Notes: a model not told the origin generated them from the sequence alone. Counted from the stretch's first letter, positions 47,755-58,527 are shown. The stretch: DNA of 64,000 nt from Thorsellia anophelis DSM 18579 (GCF_900111395.1 NZ_FOHV01000002.1:174719-238718); one strand, 5' to 3'. Made by a program: numbers and translations.

Positions 47755-49104
47755 ATGCGATCGCAATGGGGATCGAAATTAGGATTTATTTTAGCCTCGG
47801 CAGGCTCAACAATTGGTTTAGGCGCAGTATGGAAATTTCCTTATGTTACAGCAACACAGGGAGGCGGGGCTTTTTTAATCATCTATTTAGCAATTTGTAT
47901 GACACTAGGGCTTGTCCTGATGAGTACTGAAATAGCAATAGGACGTTCTACTCAATCAAGCCCATATGGTGCATTTAAGAAATTAGGAGGTAAAGCTTGG
48001 CCAATCATAGGTTTATTAGGAATACTGATATGTTTCATGATTATTTCTTTCTATAGCGTTATTGGAGGCTGGACTTCAGCTTACTTTGTAAGCACTATCA
48101 GTGGTTCGACACACACTGCGATTGGATCACAAAGTGCTGAGAATTTTTCAGGATTTATCACTAATGCAGCTGAGCCTATATATTACCATTTGTTTTTTGC
48201 AGTAGTAACAGCGGGTACTATTTTATTTGGTGTTCAAAAAGGTATTGAAAAAATTGCTAAATATCTAATGCCTGTCCTTTTTATACTGTTGATTATTTTA
48301 ATTTTTAGATCACTTACATTAGAAGGTGCAAGCGCTGGATTATTGGAGTTTTTATCAATTGATTTTAGCGAAGTCACAAGTAATACCTTTTTAGAGGCAC
48401 TTGGTTTGAGTTTCTTTTCTCTTTCATTAGCTATGGGTATTATGGTGACCTATGGTTCATATGTTGATAGCCAAGCTAGTATTGTCCCTTCAGTTGTGTG
48501 GATTATAGCGTTAACACTCATGACTTGTATATTATCAGGTTTGATGGTTTTACCCGCCGTTTCAGCACTTGGTTTATCTAGTAGTGCAGGTCCAGGACTA
48601 ACCTTTATTACAATGCCATCGGTATTTGCTACCATGCCATATGGACAATTTTTTGGTGCATTATTCTTTGCCGCATTATTTGTTGCTGCTTTGACTTCTG
48701 CGATTTCATTAATGGAAGTTATTGTAAGTTTTTTAATTGATGAATTTAAGCTATCAAGGCCTAAGTCAGTTTTTATTACACTCACTGGATTTTTCTTATT
48801 AGGAGCAGTATGTTCTTTGTCATTAGGTATTTGGCAAGATTACCAGCTTTTCGGATTAGGGGTATTTGATTTACTTGATAAATTGACCCAAAATATTTTA
48901 ATGCCAATAGGAGAAATTGGATTAGCAATTTTTGCCGCTTGGGTAGTTTGGCCTAAGATTGAGCAAGAAATTATTGCAAATTCTCCGCGCCTGCGTTCTT
49001 TTATGTTGCCTTTTAGAATATTCTTAGGAATTATTGTTCCTGTTATCATAATGATGATATTTATTTATCAAATTAAAGATCAACTAATTAATTGGTTTAA
49101 TTAG
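47755..49104 (+). CDS. Neurotransmitter:sodium symporter (NSS) family transporter
   Basis: Sodium-coupled secondary transporter of the LeuT fold, usually importing amino acids or derivatives. The N-terminus GSKLGFILASAGSTIGLGAVWKFPYV is the conserved NSS TM1 with the sodium- and substrate-binding break. About 11 membrane helices fill the 449 residues, as is common for bacterial members such as MhsT and TnaT. The substrate cannot be assigned. GGAG precedes the ATG. It is convergent with uvrA, a terminator lying between them. Confidence 0.92.
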   Translation: MRSQWGSKLGFILASAGSTIGLGAVWKFPYVTATQGGGAFLIIYLAICMTLGLVLMSTEIAIGRSTQSSPYGAFKKLGGKAWPIIGLLGILICFMIISFYSVIGGWTSAYFVSTISGSTHTAIGSQSAENFSGFITNAAEPIYYHLFFAVVTAGTILFGVQKGIEKIAKYLMPVLFILLIILIFRSLTLEGASAGLLEFLSIDFSEVTSNTFLEALGLSFFSLSLAMGIMVTYGSYVDSQASIVPSVVWIIALTLMTCILSGLMVLPAVSALGLSSSAGPGLTFITMPSVFATMPYGQFFGALFFAALFVAALTSAISLMEVIVSFLIDEFKLSRPKSVFITLTGFFLLGAVCSLSLGIWQDYQLFGLGVFDLLDKLTQNILMPIGEIGLAIFAAWVVWPKIEQEIIANSPRLRSFMLPFRIFLGIIVPVIIMMIFIYQIKDQLINWFN

Positions 49105-49132
49105 TTAAACGTAATATTGCGGAACTGTATTA

Positions 49133-49166
49133 ACGCAGCCAAGTTAGTAAATAAAATTGGCTGCGT
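49133..49166 (+). terminator. Bidirectional terminator between the NSS transporter and uvrA
   Basis: Perfect 10-bp GC-containing stem ACGCAGCCAA / TTGGCTGCGT with a 14-nt loop, between two convergent genes. Confidence 0.75.
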
Positions 49167-49196
49167 AGCAATTTAAGGGTTACTGAGTATTTAGGG

Positions 49197-52022
49197 CTAT
49201 TTCAATAGTGGTATTAAAAAACGTGCTGTATGAGAAGCATTGCATTTAGCAACAGTTTCTGGTGTGCCTGCGACTAATATCTCCCCACCACCACTACCAC
49301 CTTCAGGTCCTAAATCAACTATCCAATCAGCAGTCTTGATGACATCAAGGTTATGTTCAATCACAACGATTGTATTGCCCTGATCTCTTAATTGGTGCAA
49401 TACGCCTAATAGTAAGTCGATATCAGCAAAGTGTAATCCAGTTGTTGGCTCATCTAAAATGTAAAGGGTTTGTCCCGTGCTTCTTTTTGACAGCTCTTTT
49501 GCCAGTTTAACACGCTGGGCCTCACCACCTGAAAGGGTGGTTGCTGATTGACCAAGTCTGATATAAGAGAGGCCTACATCAATTAAGGTTTGTAGTTTTC
49601 GAGCTAAAGCAGGAATGGCTTTAAAAAATTCACATGCTTCCTCTATCGTCATATTCAGTACATCATTGATATTTTTACTCTTATAGCGTATATCAAGCGT
49701 TTCTCTGTTATAGCGTTTACCTTTACACTGATCACACGGCACATATACATCAGGTAAAAAATGCATTTCGACTTTAATAACGCCATCACCTTGGCATGCT
49801 TCACAGCGACCACCTTTAACGTTAAAACTGAATCTACCAGGGTTATACCCTCTTGCCCTTGACTCTGGAACACCTGCGAATAATTCACGAATTGGGGTAA
49901 ATATACCAGTATATGTAGCAGGATTAGAACGAGGCGTTCTACCAATAGGGCTTTGGTCGATATCGATGACTTTATCTAAGTGTTCAAGACCCGTTATCGT
50001 TTTATAAGGCGCAGGTTCAGCTAAGGTGGCACGATTAAGTTCTCTTTGTGCAATTGCAAATAGTGTATCATTAATCAAAGTAGACTTACCTGAACCCGAT
50101 ACGCCAGTAATACAGGTGAATAAGCCAATTGGAATAGTTAGATCTACATTTTTTAAATTATTGCCAGTTGCACCTTTAAGCTGGAGTAATTTTTTCTTGT
50201 CTAATTTATGGCGTTTTTCTGGAATAGCAATCGTTTTTTTACCACTGAGATATTGCCCTGTTAATGAGTCTTTATTTGCTAATATCTTTTTAAGTGGACC
50301 TTCTGCAACAACTTGTCCTCCGTGAACCCCCGCACCAGGCCCAATATCAATGATGTGATCGGCAGCTCTAATTGCGTCTTCATCATGTTCTACAACTATC
50401 ACTGTATTACCTAAATCTCGTAGATGGATGAGTGTGCCAAGTAATCTTTCATTGTCTCTTTGGTGTAGACCTATCGAAGGCTCATCAAGTATGTACATTA
50501 CCCCAACTAATCCAGCACCAATTTGGCTAGCGAGCCTAATCCGCTGAGCTTCTCCCCCTGAAAGGGTTTCTGCACTTCTTGATAAAGAAAGGTAATTTAA
50601 TCCAACATTGACTAGAAATTGTAATCTATCACGAATTTCTTTAAGCACTTTTTCAGCGATTTGAGCGCGCTGACCTGTTAAGGTTAGTGATTCAAAGAAG
50701 TGCGTCGCTTCACCGATACTTAAATCTGAAATATAAGGTAGTGTTGTATTATCAACATAGACATGCCTTGATTCTTCTTTAAGTCTGGTCCCATTACAGC
50801 TAGGGCAACACCGATTATTGATATATTTAGCGAGTTCTTCTCGAACTGCCATCGACTCTGTTTCTTTGTAACGCCTCTCTAAATTATTCAAGACACCTTC
50901 AAATGTATGATTACGAGTAACAATGTCCCCTCTATCATTTGTATAATTAAAAGCAATGGTTTCTTTTCCAGAGCCATATAATATTAAATTTTGAATTTTA
51001 TCGCTTAATTCATTAAAAGGGCTTTCTATATCAAATCCATAATGAGAGGCAAGTGACATTAACATTTGAAAGTAATAGAAATTACGTCGATCCCAGCCAC
51101 GAATCGCTCCACCAGCAAGAGATACTTCTTCATTTTGAATCACTCGGCTTGGGTCAAAATATTGTTGTACTCCTAAACCATCACAGCTAGGGCATGCGCC
51201 TGCAGGGTTATTGAAAGAAAATTGACGTGGTTCTAATTCTTGCATGCTGTAACCGCAGCTTGGACAGGCAAAGTTTGCTGAAAATAATAGTTCTTCGGCC
51301 GCTGGATTATCCATATCGGCAATAACAGCAATACCACCAGTCAGTTCTAATGTGGTTTCAAACGATTCTGCTAAGCGTTGTGCAATATCAGCTCTAACTT
51401 TGATTCGGTCAACAACGACTTCAATAGTATGTTTTTTTTGTAATTCTAATTTAGGTGGATCGGATAAATCACATATTTCTCCATTAATCCGTGCTCTGAT
51501 GTAGCCTTGAGCAGCTAGATTATCAAGCGTTTTTTGGTGTTCACCTTTACGTTCTTTGATAATTGGGGCAAGAAGCATTAATTTTGTCCCTTCAGGTAAA
51601 GCTAAAACTTGGTCGACCATTTGACTGACAGTTTGAGCTGCTAAGGGGAGCTGATGAGTAGGGCATCTTGGCTCACCGACTCTTGCAAATAACAGACGTA
51701 AGTAGTCATGAATTTCTGTGATGGTACCAACTGTTGATCGTGGATTATGTGAAGTGGATTTTTGTTCAATAGAAATAGCTGGTGACAATCCTTCTATATG
51801 ATCAACATCTGGTTTTTCCATTAAAGATAAAAATTGTCTTGCATAAGCTGAAAGTGATTCAACATAACGGCGTTGCCCTTCTGCGTATAAAGTATCAAAG
51901 GCTAGTGACGACTTGCCCGAACCAGATAATCCAGTTATAACGATTAATTTGTCTCTAGGGATCGTCAAATTGATATTCTTAAGGTTATGGGTGCGAGCTC
52001 CGCGTATGTTAATAAATTTCAT
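49197..52022 (-). CDS. uvrA: Excinuclease ABC subunit A
   Basis: Damage-recognition ATPase of nucleotide excision repair; it loads UvrB at lesions. Two ABC ATPase modules are seen: the first Walker [21 protein letters not shown] (about residues 33-52) and the second [16 protein letters not shown], each with an LSGGEAQR signature and DEP Walker B. Zinc-binding CxxC clusters (CPSCGYSM..., [32 protein letters not shown]) are intact. Length 941 is standard. It is divergent from ssb, as in E. coli, but I see no obvious LexA box in the shared 397-nt region. Confidence 0.97.
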   Translation of the reverse strand: MKFINIRGARTHNLKNINLTIPRDKLIVITGLSGSGKSSLAFDTLYAEGQRRYVESLSAYARQFLSLMEKPDVDHIEGLSPAISIEQKSTSHNPRSTVGTITEIHDYLRLLFARVGEPRCPTHQLPLAAQTVSQMVDQVLALPEGTKLMLLAPIIKERKGEHQKTLDNLAAQGYIRARINGEICDLSDPPKLELQKKHTIEVVVDRIKVRADIAQRLAESFETTLELTGGIAVIADMDNPAAEELLFSANFACPSCGYSMQELEPRQFSFNNPAGACPSCDGLGVQQYFDPSRVIQNEEVSLAGGAIRGWDRRNFYYFQMLMSLASHYGFDIESPFNELSDKIQNLILYGSGKETIAFNYTNDRGDIVTRNHTFEGVLNNLERRYKETESMAVREELAKYINNRCCPSCNGTRLKEESRHVYVDNTTLPYISDLSIGEATHFFESLTLTGQRAQIAEKVLKEIRDRLQFLVNVGLNYLSLSRSAETLSGGEAQRIRLASQIGAGLVGVMYILDEPSIGLHQRDNERLLGTLIHLRDLGNTVIVVEHDEDAIRAADHIIDIGPGAGVHGGQVVAEGPLKKILANKDSLTGQYLSGKKTIAIPEKRHKLDKKKLLQLKGATGNNLKNVDLTIPIGLFTCITGVSGSGKSTLINDTLFAIAQRELNRATLAEPAPYKTITGLEHLDKVIDIDQSPIGRTPRSNPATYTGIFTPIRELFAGVPESRARGYNPGRFSFNVKGGRCEACQGDGVIKVEMHFLPDVYVPCDQCKGKRYNRETLDIRYKSKNINDVLNMTIEEACEFFKAIPALARKLQTLIDVGLSYIRLGQSATTLSGGEAQRVKLAKELSKRSTGQTLYILDEPTTGLHFADIDLLLGVLHQLRDQGNTIVVIEHNLDVIKTADWIVDLGPEGGSGGGEILVAGTPETVAKCNASHTARFLIPLLK

Positions 52023-52419
52023 GCTGTTATTCCTTTAGGGTGTTTAGTGGAAGTGCAATTTTTCAATGTCTTATTCAATTTTAGCGCATTTTTGTGATTT
52101 TTATGAGTAATGGGTATTTTTAATGTTAAAATGCCGCACAATTCGTTTTTTTGTGAATATAAAAAAAATAATTGAGGTGCATGTATTTTAGTAATTCATT
52201 TTCATGAGTTTATCCGATTAGTGGAGTGATAATCAGTAAATTAGGATTATCGCACAAAAGATTAGAATCTGATATATCAAGACAAGCTTAATCTTTTATG
52301 GTCAAGTTTATCCATTCGTGTGGTAAACTTACTGGCATAATTTATATCAGATGAACACATCAATCATTTTTTGTGCTTAGGCGCGATATCAAATAAATAA
52401 TTATAGTTAGGAGGCGGTT
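52023..52419 (+). other. uvrA-ssb divergent promoter region
   Basis: 397 nt with the promoters of both genes. GATAATC (52228-52234) and GATTATC (52245-52251) form a short inverted repeat. I found no CTGT-N8-ACAG LexA site by eye, although E. coli has one here. No ORF. Confidence 0.45.
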
Positions 52420-52986
52420 ATGGCATCAAGAGGCGTTAATAAGGTAATTTTACTTGGTAATTTAGGGCAGGACCCTGAAGTTAGGTTTATGCAAAATGGT
52501 GATCCTGTTGCAACATTAACTGTTGCAACGAGTGAATCATGGCGTGATAAGCAAACAGGGGAAACTAGAGATAAAACCGAATGGCACAGAGTGGTTATTT
52601 TTGGCAAATTAGCTGAAATTGCTCAACAATACCTAAAAAAAGGTTCTCAAGTTTATTTAGAAGGGGCATTGCAAACTCGTAAGTGGCAAGATCAGCAAGG
52701 GATTGAACGTTATACAACAGAAGTCGTCTTAAGTGGATTTAATGGTACGATGCAAATGGTAGGTGGGCGTACTGGCAGTGGACAAAATAACTATGATGCT
52801 CCTCCTATGGGGAATGCTGGTGGATTTAAACCTGAAACTGGGGCAATGGGCATGGGCGCTGTAGCTGCTGGAGCTGCTTCTTCTTGGGATAATTCGCCAG
52901 CTGCGCCGCAATTTACAGGTGCAAATCCTACGGCTGCTCCTTCAAGTGAACCGCCAATGGATTTTGACGATGATATTCCTTTTTAA
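52420..52986 (+). CDS. ssb: Single-stranded DNA-binding protein
   Basis: Homotetrameric OB-fold protein that coats single-stranded DNA in replication and repair. The OB domain (about 1-112) begins [21 protein letters not shown] and includes [16 protein letters not shown] Gly/Ala/Pro-rich linker follows, and the C-terminal acidic tip MDFDDDIPF binds partner proteins. Length 188 is normal. TAGGAGGCGG precedes the ATG. Its terminator directly borders the mobile island. Confidence 0.96.
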   Translation: MASRGVNKVILLGNLGQDPEVRFMQNGDPVATLTVATSESWRDKQTGETRDKTEWHRVVIFGKLAEIAQQYLKKGSQVYLEGALQTRKWQDQQGIERYTTEVVLSGFNGTMQMVGGRTGSGQNNYDAPPMGNAGGFKPETGAMGMGAVAAGAASSWDNSPAAPQFTGANPTAAPSSEPPMDFDDDIPF

Positions 52987-53069
52987 ATGATATAAAATAA
53001 TTATTGTTAAGTTATTCATAGTTAAATATTTGCATTGCATTGTTTTTAAAGTAATTTAATTGTAAATAT

Positions 53070-53107
53070 AGCCCTTTTAGTGCGTAAGCATTTGAAGGGC
53101 TTTTTTT
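53070..53107 (+). terminator. Intrinsic terminator of ssb at the island border
   Basis: AGCCCTTT and AAGGGCT pair around a 15-nt loop, followed by a TTTTTTTG tract. It marks the end of the conserved uvrA/ssb locus; foreign sequence begins right after it. Confidence 0.8.
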
Positions 53108-53205
53108 GTTTTAATGATTTTGGTATTTTAAGAAATCGTATAATTTATTATATTGTAAATTTAGAGTTTTTGGGTTATGCTTGTTTTGTCAATAAAGGTG
53201 ATGTA

Positions 53206-54387
53206 ATGAAAATAGAGCTAGTCACACACAAAACGGGTGAACAAATACCAATGATGCTAGATACTTCTGGTATGCCTGTTGTATTACCCAATGAGTTTAT
53301 CCTTTCTAGGCGATCCCTTAGTACCAATACACTGGTTCGGAATTTGAGAGAACTGTCAGTGCTCTATCGTTGGCTGGACAAATCAAATTGTGACCTATCT
53401 GCTAGATTACTGGCTCAAAACTCGTTCAACGAAGCGGAATTAAAAGGTAGTTTGGTCGAGGCGTTAAGAATCGACCAGGCCAATGGGCATATAAGAGCAG
53501 TAGCGCCTAATACCTTTAATCAAAGGCTAACAACTATCCGACTATTTTTCAGTTGGTGCATGGACGTACTGACTAGTCAGCTACCTCTATCTTCCTTGGA
53601 TTATGAGCGTTTAAGGGAGAGAAAGTCATTTTTGCTAAAAACTCTTGATGGTAGCTTTATGTCTGCAACACCAGTCAAAAAGAGTCTTCAAAAGGGGCTA
53701 AATGATGCTGAAGTTGATTTCTTGCTTGCGGTATTGCACCCCGATGCTAAGCAAGGGTTCGGAAGAGATTCTGCTGTAAAGTTCAGAAATTATGTATCTG
53801 TTGGGCTGATGTTATTTTGTGGTTTAAGGCCAGGTGAGCTGCTTAGTCTCAGGGTGGAGGATGTCCAGGTTGGTCCGATTTCGTCGATACAGGTTGAACG
53901 TAGGCCAGCGGACCCGCTTGATCTAAGGCGACCGAGGCCTCAAATAAAACGCAATGGCCGAGTCATTCCGGTTGAAAATAGGCTTCTTGAATTGGCTTTG
54001 AATGAGTATATTGTTACTTGGCGTGAAGTGCTTGAAAGTAAAAGCCAATACGAATCAGACTATTTAATCTTGAGTGATGAGGGGGCGCCTTTGTCGCAAT
54101 CCTCAATTACACAGTTTTTTCAGTTGTTGCGATTGCAATACGCTGACCACCTTCCTGAAAACTTAACGGCCAAGTCTCTCAGGCATTCATTCTCATCACG
54201 GCTTGAGCGGGTATTGCGTGCTTCAGGAATGGATGAGCAGCGCAGGAGAGAAGCTTTAGCCTTGCTGCGTGGCGATAGTAGTTTGGACTCACAAGATATA
54301 TACATAGCCCAAGAAGTGGAAGAGCAAGCAATCAAGTCACTGAAACGGTATCAGGCTGAAATAATGTCAGGGAAGAAGCTAGAGTGA
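53206..54387 (+). CDS. Tyrosine recombinase 1 of a multi-recombinase mobile module
   Basis: Site-specific integrase of the tyrosine recombinase family. Catalytic residues are Arg208 (CGLRPGELLSL), the box-II segment K323-S-L-R326-H327 (Lys in place of the first His) and probable nucleophile Tyr366 (SQDIYIAQE). An N-terminal SAM-like domain covers about 25-130. I start at the ATG at 53206 behind AAAGGTG (393 residues); the frame opens earlier, but a GTG there lies inside the ssb terminator. The stop overlaps the next start by 4 nt. The gene is more GC-rich than the host genes. It may correspond to GmtY of Gamma-Mobile-Trio elements, but I cannot verify that by search. Confidence 0.85.
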   Translation: MKIELVTHKTGEQIPMMLDTSGMPVVLPNEFILSRRSLSTNTLVRNLRELSVLYRWLDKSNCDLSARLLAQNSFNEAELKGSLVEALRIDQANGHIRAVAPNTFNQRLTTIRLFFSWCMDVLTSQLPLSSLDYERLRERKSFLLKTLDGSFMSATPVKKSLQKGLNDAEVDFLLAVLHPDAKQGFGRDSAVKFRNYVSVGLMLFCGLRPGELLSLRVEDVQVGPISSIQVERRPADPLDLRRPRPQIKRNGRVIPVENRLLELALNEYIVTWREVLESKSQYESDYLILSDEGAPLSQSSITQFFQLLRLQYADHLPENLTAKSLRHSFSSRLERVLRASGMDEQRRREALALLRGDSSLDSQDIYIAQEVEEQAIKSLKRYQAEIMSGKKLE

Positions 54388-55967
54388 ATATAAGATTATC
54401 GAAACCACAGGCTATCGAGCGGTATTGTCCTGAGATAGAAAAATTAATTACCCGTGAAGGAAAAGCAGTTGATATATCCGGTGATACTTGGAGATTGCCG
54501 TATTCTGTGAGGGATAATTCAACCCTGAATTTCACAAAGATAATCAATCCCGAAATCAGAGAAGCGCTCAAAGACCATGTTGCCGAACAACTTAAACGAA
54601 TATCAACACATGCAGGCTATGTTGCATATCAGGATGTCTGGAGAGAGGTTCTGAGATATTGGGGGAGCCCTGCATCTAAAGTTGATTCAGAGTCGCATCT
54701 AATAGATCTATTTGAAACCGCTATTAATCGCGCTCGCTCACGAAAAAGGCTATGGGCAATGTACAGGCCCATACAGTGGTACATCTGGAGCGCTGACAAC
54801 AAGGCAGAATATGGTTTTTCGGAAACTTATGCGCAAGAACTTGAGGCATTAGAATTGCCTGGGAATCCGAAAGGTGAAGCTGTTCGGATGGAAGATCCCG
54901 AAAGTGGCCCTCTGCACAAGTCTCTTGAGCTACCTCTCTTAATCAATGCACTTAAATCAGATGATGGGCGAACATTAGAGCATTTGCAGCAGAGGGTTGT
55001 AGTTGCCCTTTCCATAGCATTTGGGCGAAACCCTGCTAACTTAACATTTCTCCGAGAGTCTGATTTTGAACGGCTGGCTCCCTTAGGTGATGACCCATGC
55101 TACATCATTCGCATGCCGAGAATTAAAAAACGATTTGTAAATCCAAGAGACGATCTTTTGGTTGAATATCTTGATCCACATTTTGGTGCCATGATTGAGC
55201 AGTTGATAGAAATCAGTAAATTGGTGCCGCTGAGTTTTGCAAATAGAGCCTTTGTTATTCCAGAAAAGCGACCATTGCTAATTAACAGAAATGGAAATAA
55301 AGCGGCCATTTTATCCAAAGATATTGATAACGTATTTAACCTGACGAGTAGCGATATATCACGTTTACTCAGTGCGTTCGTAAAACGCCACAATATTATC
55401 TCACCGCTCACTGGTGAGTTAATGTGCGTAACTCCGAGACGGTTGCGCTACACATTGGCGACAGGCTTGGCTGCTGAAGGGATCAGTAAGCGTGAGCTGG
55501 CGAGGATCCTTGATCACACAGATACCCAGCACGTGCATGTCTATTTTGAAATGGCTGGTAGAATTGTTGAACATCTAGACAAAGCAACCGCGAAAGGCTT
55601 CTCGAAGTACCTCAATTTTTTCAACGGTAGGCTAATCGATAGTGATGAAGATGCTGTCAATGGTGAAAGAGGTGATAAGCATCTAATATTTATCGATGAG
55701 CAAAACCCTACAGATCAAGCTGATATTGGTGTGTGTGGCGAATCCAGTGTTTGTCACCTTGATCCGCCCTACTCATGTTATTTGTGTCCAAAATTTCAGC
55801 CTTATCGGCACGCTAATCACGAGCATGTTTTGGAATGTTTGCTGGCTGGACGCGAAGAGCGTTTGAAGAAGTACGATAATGCGCGATTAGGCATACAGCT
55901 TGATGAGGTAATCGCAGCGGTAGCACAAGTAGCCAAACTATGTGAGGAAGGGGGGCGTAATGTCTGA
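54384..55967 (+). CDS. Tyrosine recombinase 2 of the module
   Basis: Second integrase-type protein, 527 residues, starting at GTG 54384 inside the stop of the first. Catalytic residues appear as Arg215 (AFGRNPANLTF), the box-II R352-R-L-R355-Y region (His replaced), His378 (LDHTDTQH) and Tyr387 (VHVYFEMAG). A cysteine cluster near the C-terminus (CGESSVCHLDPPYSCYLCPKF) resembles the metal-binding tail of Tn554 TnpB-type recombinases. The next gene starts inside its end with an 8-nt overlap, so the module is translated as a unit. A possible GmtZ counterpart, not verified. Confidence 0.82.
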   Translation: MNIRLSKPQAIERYCPEIEKLITREGKAVDISGDTWRLPYSVRDNSTLNFTKIINPEIREALKDHVAEQLKRISTHAGYVAYQDVWREVLRYWGSPASKVDSESHLIDLFETAINRARSRKRLWAMYRPIQWYIWSADNKAEYGFSETYAQELEALELPGNPKGEAVRMEDPESGPLHKSLELPLLINALKSDDGRTLEHLQQRVVVALSIAFGRNPANLTFLRESDFERLAPLGDDPCYIIRMPRIKKRFVNPRDDLLVEYLDPHFGAMIEQLIEISKLVPLSFANRAFVIPEKRPLLINRNGNKAAILSKDIDNVFNLTSSDISRLLSAFVKRHNIISPLTGELMCVTPRRLRYTLATGLAAEGISKRELARILDHTDTQHVHVYFEMAGRIVEHLDKATAKGFSKYLNFFNGRLIDSDEDAVNGERGDKHLIFIDEQNPTDQADIGVCGESSVCHLDPPYSCYLCPKFQPYRHANHEHVLECLLAGREERLKKYDNARLGIQLDEVIAAVAQVAKLCEEGGRNV

Positions 55968-57969
55968 TGGTCGCTCCAACCGCAAGGCCAAGGTTATTCC
56001 TTTCGTTGATCGTCTTGAGCGTGACAGGAATGAAAACCTCAAATCTTTAGCCAGCAAAGCAAAGCTAATGAAGTTAGAAGGGTTTGAGTCTGTCGTTTGG
56101 GATGCCCCCGAGTGGCAAGTCGTTTCAGGCCGCCTAGTCAGGTTGACTGGTAAAAATACGAAATCAGCCTCTTTTAGTTTTTCGCTATCTCCGAAGCTGG
56201 ATTCAGAGTCACTAGACGGTTGCTGGGAACTGGTTGCCAAAGCGTTATTTGTGCTCAGGTTCCACAGAAAGCATCAATCAGCACCGAATCAGCGTAATTT
56301 CATTACCGCTATTGGATATGTGTCATTTGCAGCTAAACAGCTAGGGCAGGATTTATTTAGGCTTACGCCTGAAGCACTGGATAATGCGTCTGTTTTAATC
56401 TCAAAACACTACAGTGATACCACCGCCTACAATCTTCACAAGCATGTTGCAGAGTTTGCGGCACACTGTGATGCCAATGGTTTGTGCAGAGTTTTATTAC
56501 AGTACAAATATGCAAAAATGAAGCGTCCAGCTGGCACTGGAGGAATAAATCATAAAAGGTTAGATGATCCTGAGGTTATGGAGACGAAGTCAGACAAACT
56601 GGTCGATCCCGCTGTATTTCGAGTCATTGGTGAACTGTACTTAAACGTTCCCAAAGATCATAAGTATCGTTTCTATATTCTGATCTTGACACTACTTGCT
56701 TCCACAGGAAGGCGGTTTAGTGAAATTTCACTATTACCCGCTCAGCAGCTGTCTTCTGATGACGAAGGTAACCGCTATATCGAATACTTTCCGCGAAAGG
56801 CAAGTCGTGGTGACGTATTTACACCAAAACGAAGGCTTTACTTGCCGTCAGAGGTGGCCCCCATCGTTGGTGATGTACTCGTTGAGTTGGCGGAAATTAC
56901 ATTTAAAGCGCGTTTAACAGCAGAAGAAATGTATAAAGTAGGTGGTCCAGACCTAAGGTTTTTGGATAGTATACCTGAAGATAAAAAGCTCTATGCAGCT
57001 GATTTGACTGAATTAGGAATCAGTCACACTGTTTTGGGCGCAACAGGTTGGCTCAGGAAACAAAAACTCGCGTGGCCAGATCATAACACATTAACCAGGC
57101 AGGTAGCTAAGCCTGCAAATCCCATTTTTTACACTTACAAAAGTGGATTGATTGAATACTGTTTGCGTGATTTCTTTGAAGCATATTTATCTGCTTTCCA
57201 TACAGACCAATTTGGTAAAGAATATTACCTAAAAGATCTTTTATTCATTCGTCCTCTTGGACTTTCCAGTGGAAGCTACGCTCATTGGCTGGCCACGAGT
57301 TGTAGCCAGTCCATGTTTACTACCTTCCTTCGCTATTTTGCACAACTTGCCGCCGAATACGCTTCAGAAAGTATCGAGGTGGATTTTACCAGTCATCATT
57401 TCCGTCACACGCTTAATACCCTGCTGGATGAGGGCGGGTTAAGCGACCTGCTACAAACCGAATGGTTTGGTCGTACTAACCCAAAAGATACCAAAGCATA
57501 CCAGCATACTTCTCGCGAAAAACGAGCGCTGATGCTCCGCGAAGACATCAAAAAAGGCTTGGTAAGTGGGCAGTTAGCTGAGCAAATCAAAGTTGTTCCG
57601 GTAGAAGTTCAGGATGCTATTCTGAAAGCGCGAATTCAGGCTGTACATGATGTTGGCACTGGAATCTGTATCCACAATTTCTCTCAAACACCCTGTGAAC
57701 GTCATTTGCAATGTTCGGCAATCTGCAAAGACTACGTTTGGGTTAAAGACGATAAGGGACGTCTGGATGAGCAAAAGCGCCAGTATGCCCTTACTGCGCT
57801 TGCACGAAAAAATGCTGAAAAGCAAATGAGTAGCAACAAGCCGAAAAAAAGCGCTGATTGGCTAGCCCATAACGATAAAAAACTCAAAACATTGGCTACC
57901 CAACTGGCCGCAAACGGGGTTGAGCACTTTGATCCCGAACAATATCTAAAGGAGATAGAGCATGGTTAA
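55960..57969 (+). CDS. Tyrosine recombinase 3 of the module (large)
   Basis: Largest recombinase, 669 residues from the ATG at 55960 behind a purine-rich GAGGAAGGGGG. An extended N-terminal half precedes the catalytic domain. Arg is at about residue 250 (ASTGRRFSEISLL); box II is intact as HHFRHTLNTLL (about 479-489), and the nucleophile Tyr is near 514 (DTKAYQHTS). After it comes a Cys/His cluster (GICIHNFSQTPCERHLQCSAIC), again like Tn554 TnpB. Of the three, its active site is the most canonical. The stop overlaps the fourth gene by 8 nt. Confidence 0.85.
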   Translation: MSDGRSNRKAKVIPFVDRLERDRNENLKSLASKAKLMKLEGFESVVWDAPEWQVVSGRLVRLTGKNTKSASFSFSLSPKLDSESLDGCWELVAKALFVLRFHRKHQSAPNQRNFITAIGYVSFAAKQLGQDLFRLTPEALDNASVLISKHYSDTTAYNLHKHVAEFAAHCDANGLCRVLLQYKYAKMKRPAGTGGINHKRLDDPEVMETKSDKLVDPAVFRVIGELYLNVPKDHKYRFYILILTLLASTGRRFSEISLLPAQQLSSDDEGNRYIEYFPRKASRGDVFTPKRRLYLPSEVAPIVGDVLVELAEITFKARLTAEEMYKVGGPDLRFLDSIPEDKKLYAADLTELGISHTVLGATGWLRKQKLAWPDHNTLTRQVAKPANPIFYTYKSGLIEYCLRDFFEAYLSAFHTDQFGKEYYLKDLLFIRPLGLSSGSYAHWLATSCSQSMFTTFLRYFAQLAAEYASESIEVDFTSHHFRHTLNTLLDEGGLSDLLQTEWFGRTNPKDTKAYQHTSREKRALMLREDIKKGLVSGQLAEQIKVVPVEVQDAILKARIQAVHDVGTGICIHNFSQTPCERHLQCSAICKDYVWVKDDKGRLDEQKRQYALTALARKNAEKQMSSNKPKKSADWLAHNDKKLKTLATQLAANGVEHFDPEQYLKEIEHG

Positions 57970-58438
57970 GCGCTTTAGACGCATGTCTGATAGTGACATC
58001 AAAACAATTGTTGCTGATTTGGATCGCTGGGCACTGGGCGAGCTTGGATCAAAACTAACTTGGGCTGTGCTAGAAGAACGTTTTGGCTTTAGTCGCCAAT
58101 CGCTTCAAGCTAAATCTGAGATTAAGGCTGCTTATAATAACGCTAAACGTGCTCTTTCAGGCGGGCTGGTAAAAACTAAAGAACTGGTAACTAAAGAGGC
58201 TGAAGAGCTTCAGGTCGAGGTAGAACGTCTCAAAGAGGAGCTAGAAGCTTTCAAGCGAAAGGAAGAGCAGTGGCTGCGTCGCTGGCAGCAAATCGCCTTT
58301 CATGTGCGGCAGAAAGGCTTACAGATGGCCAGTGTTGATAGGGCGCCGCCAGAAGGGGCAGTTCTACCCTCTAACACTGAATCCGCTCAGATTCTCCGGC
58401 CGTTTGATAAAGAAATACCGCCATCAGGCAGAGTGTAA
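57962..58438 (+). CDS. Small HTH/coiled-coil partner of the recombinase module (TnpC-like)
   Basis: 158 residues. A helix-turn-helix-like part (LTWAVLEERFGFSRQSLQAKSEIKAAY, about 32-58) is followed by a long charged coiled coil (EAEELQVEVERLKEELEAFKRKEEQ, about 79-103) and RRWQQIAFHVRQKGLQM. This plan resembles TnpC of Tn554-type transposons and KfrA/DUF6262 proteins, which assist or orient recombination. Its start overlaps recombinase 3 by 8 nt. It could be the third, non-recombinase member of a mobile-trio module. Confidence 0.72.
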   Translation: MVKRFRRMSDSDIKTIVADLDRWALGELGSKLTWAVLEERFGFSRQSLQAKSEIKAAYNNAKRALSGGLVKTKELVTKEAEELQVEVERLKEELEAFKRKEEQWLRRWQQIAFHVRQKGLQMASVDRAPPEGAVLPSNTESAQILRPFDKEIPPSGRV

Positions 58439-58527
58439 GTGATTGATATATAGTTTAATTAAGGTTGATGTATTTTCTATATAAATCAGTTAAATTGTCA
58501 AGTGCCTAGAATCGCACAGGCTGAAAA

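Noticed and set aside
52023..52419. LexA (SOS) box between uvrA and ssb
   Set aside because: I looked for CTGT-N8-ACAG and found no good match by eye; a profile scan would be decisive.
53080..53205. Upstream GTG start for the first recombinase
   Set aside because: The GTG is in the ssb terminator hairpin and the added residues are not conserved-looking; the ATG at 53206 has a good ribosome binding site.
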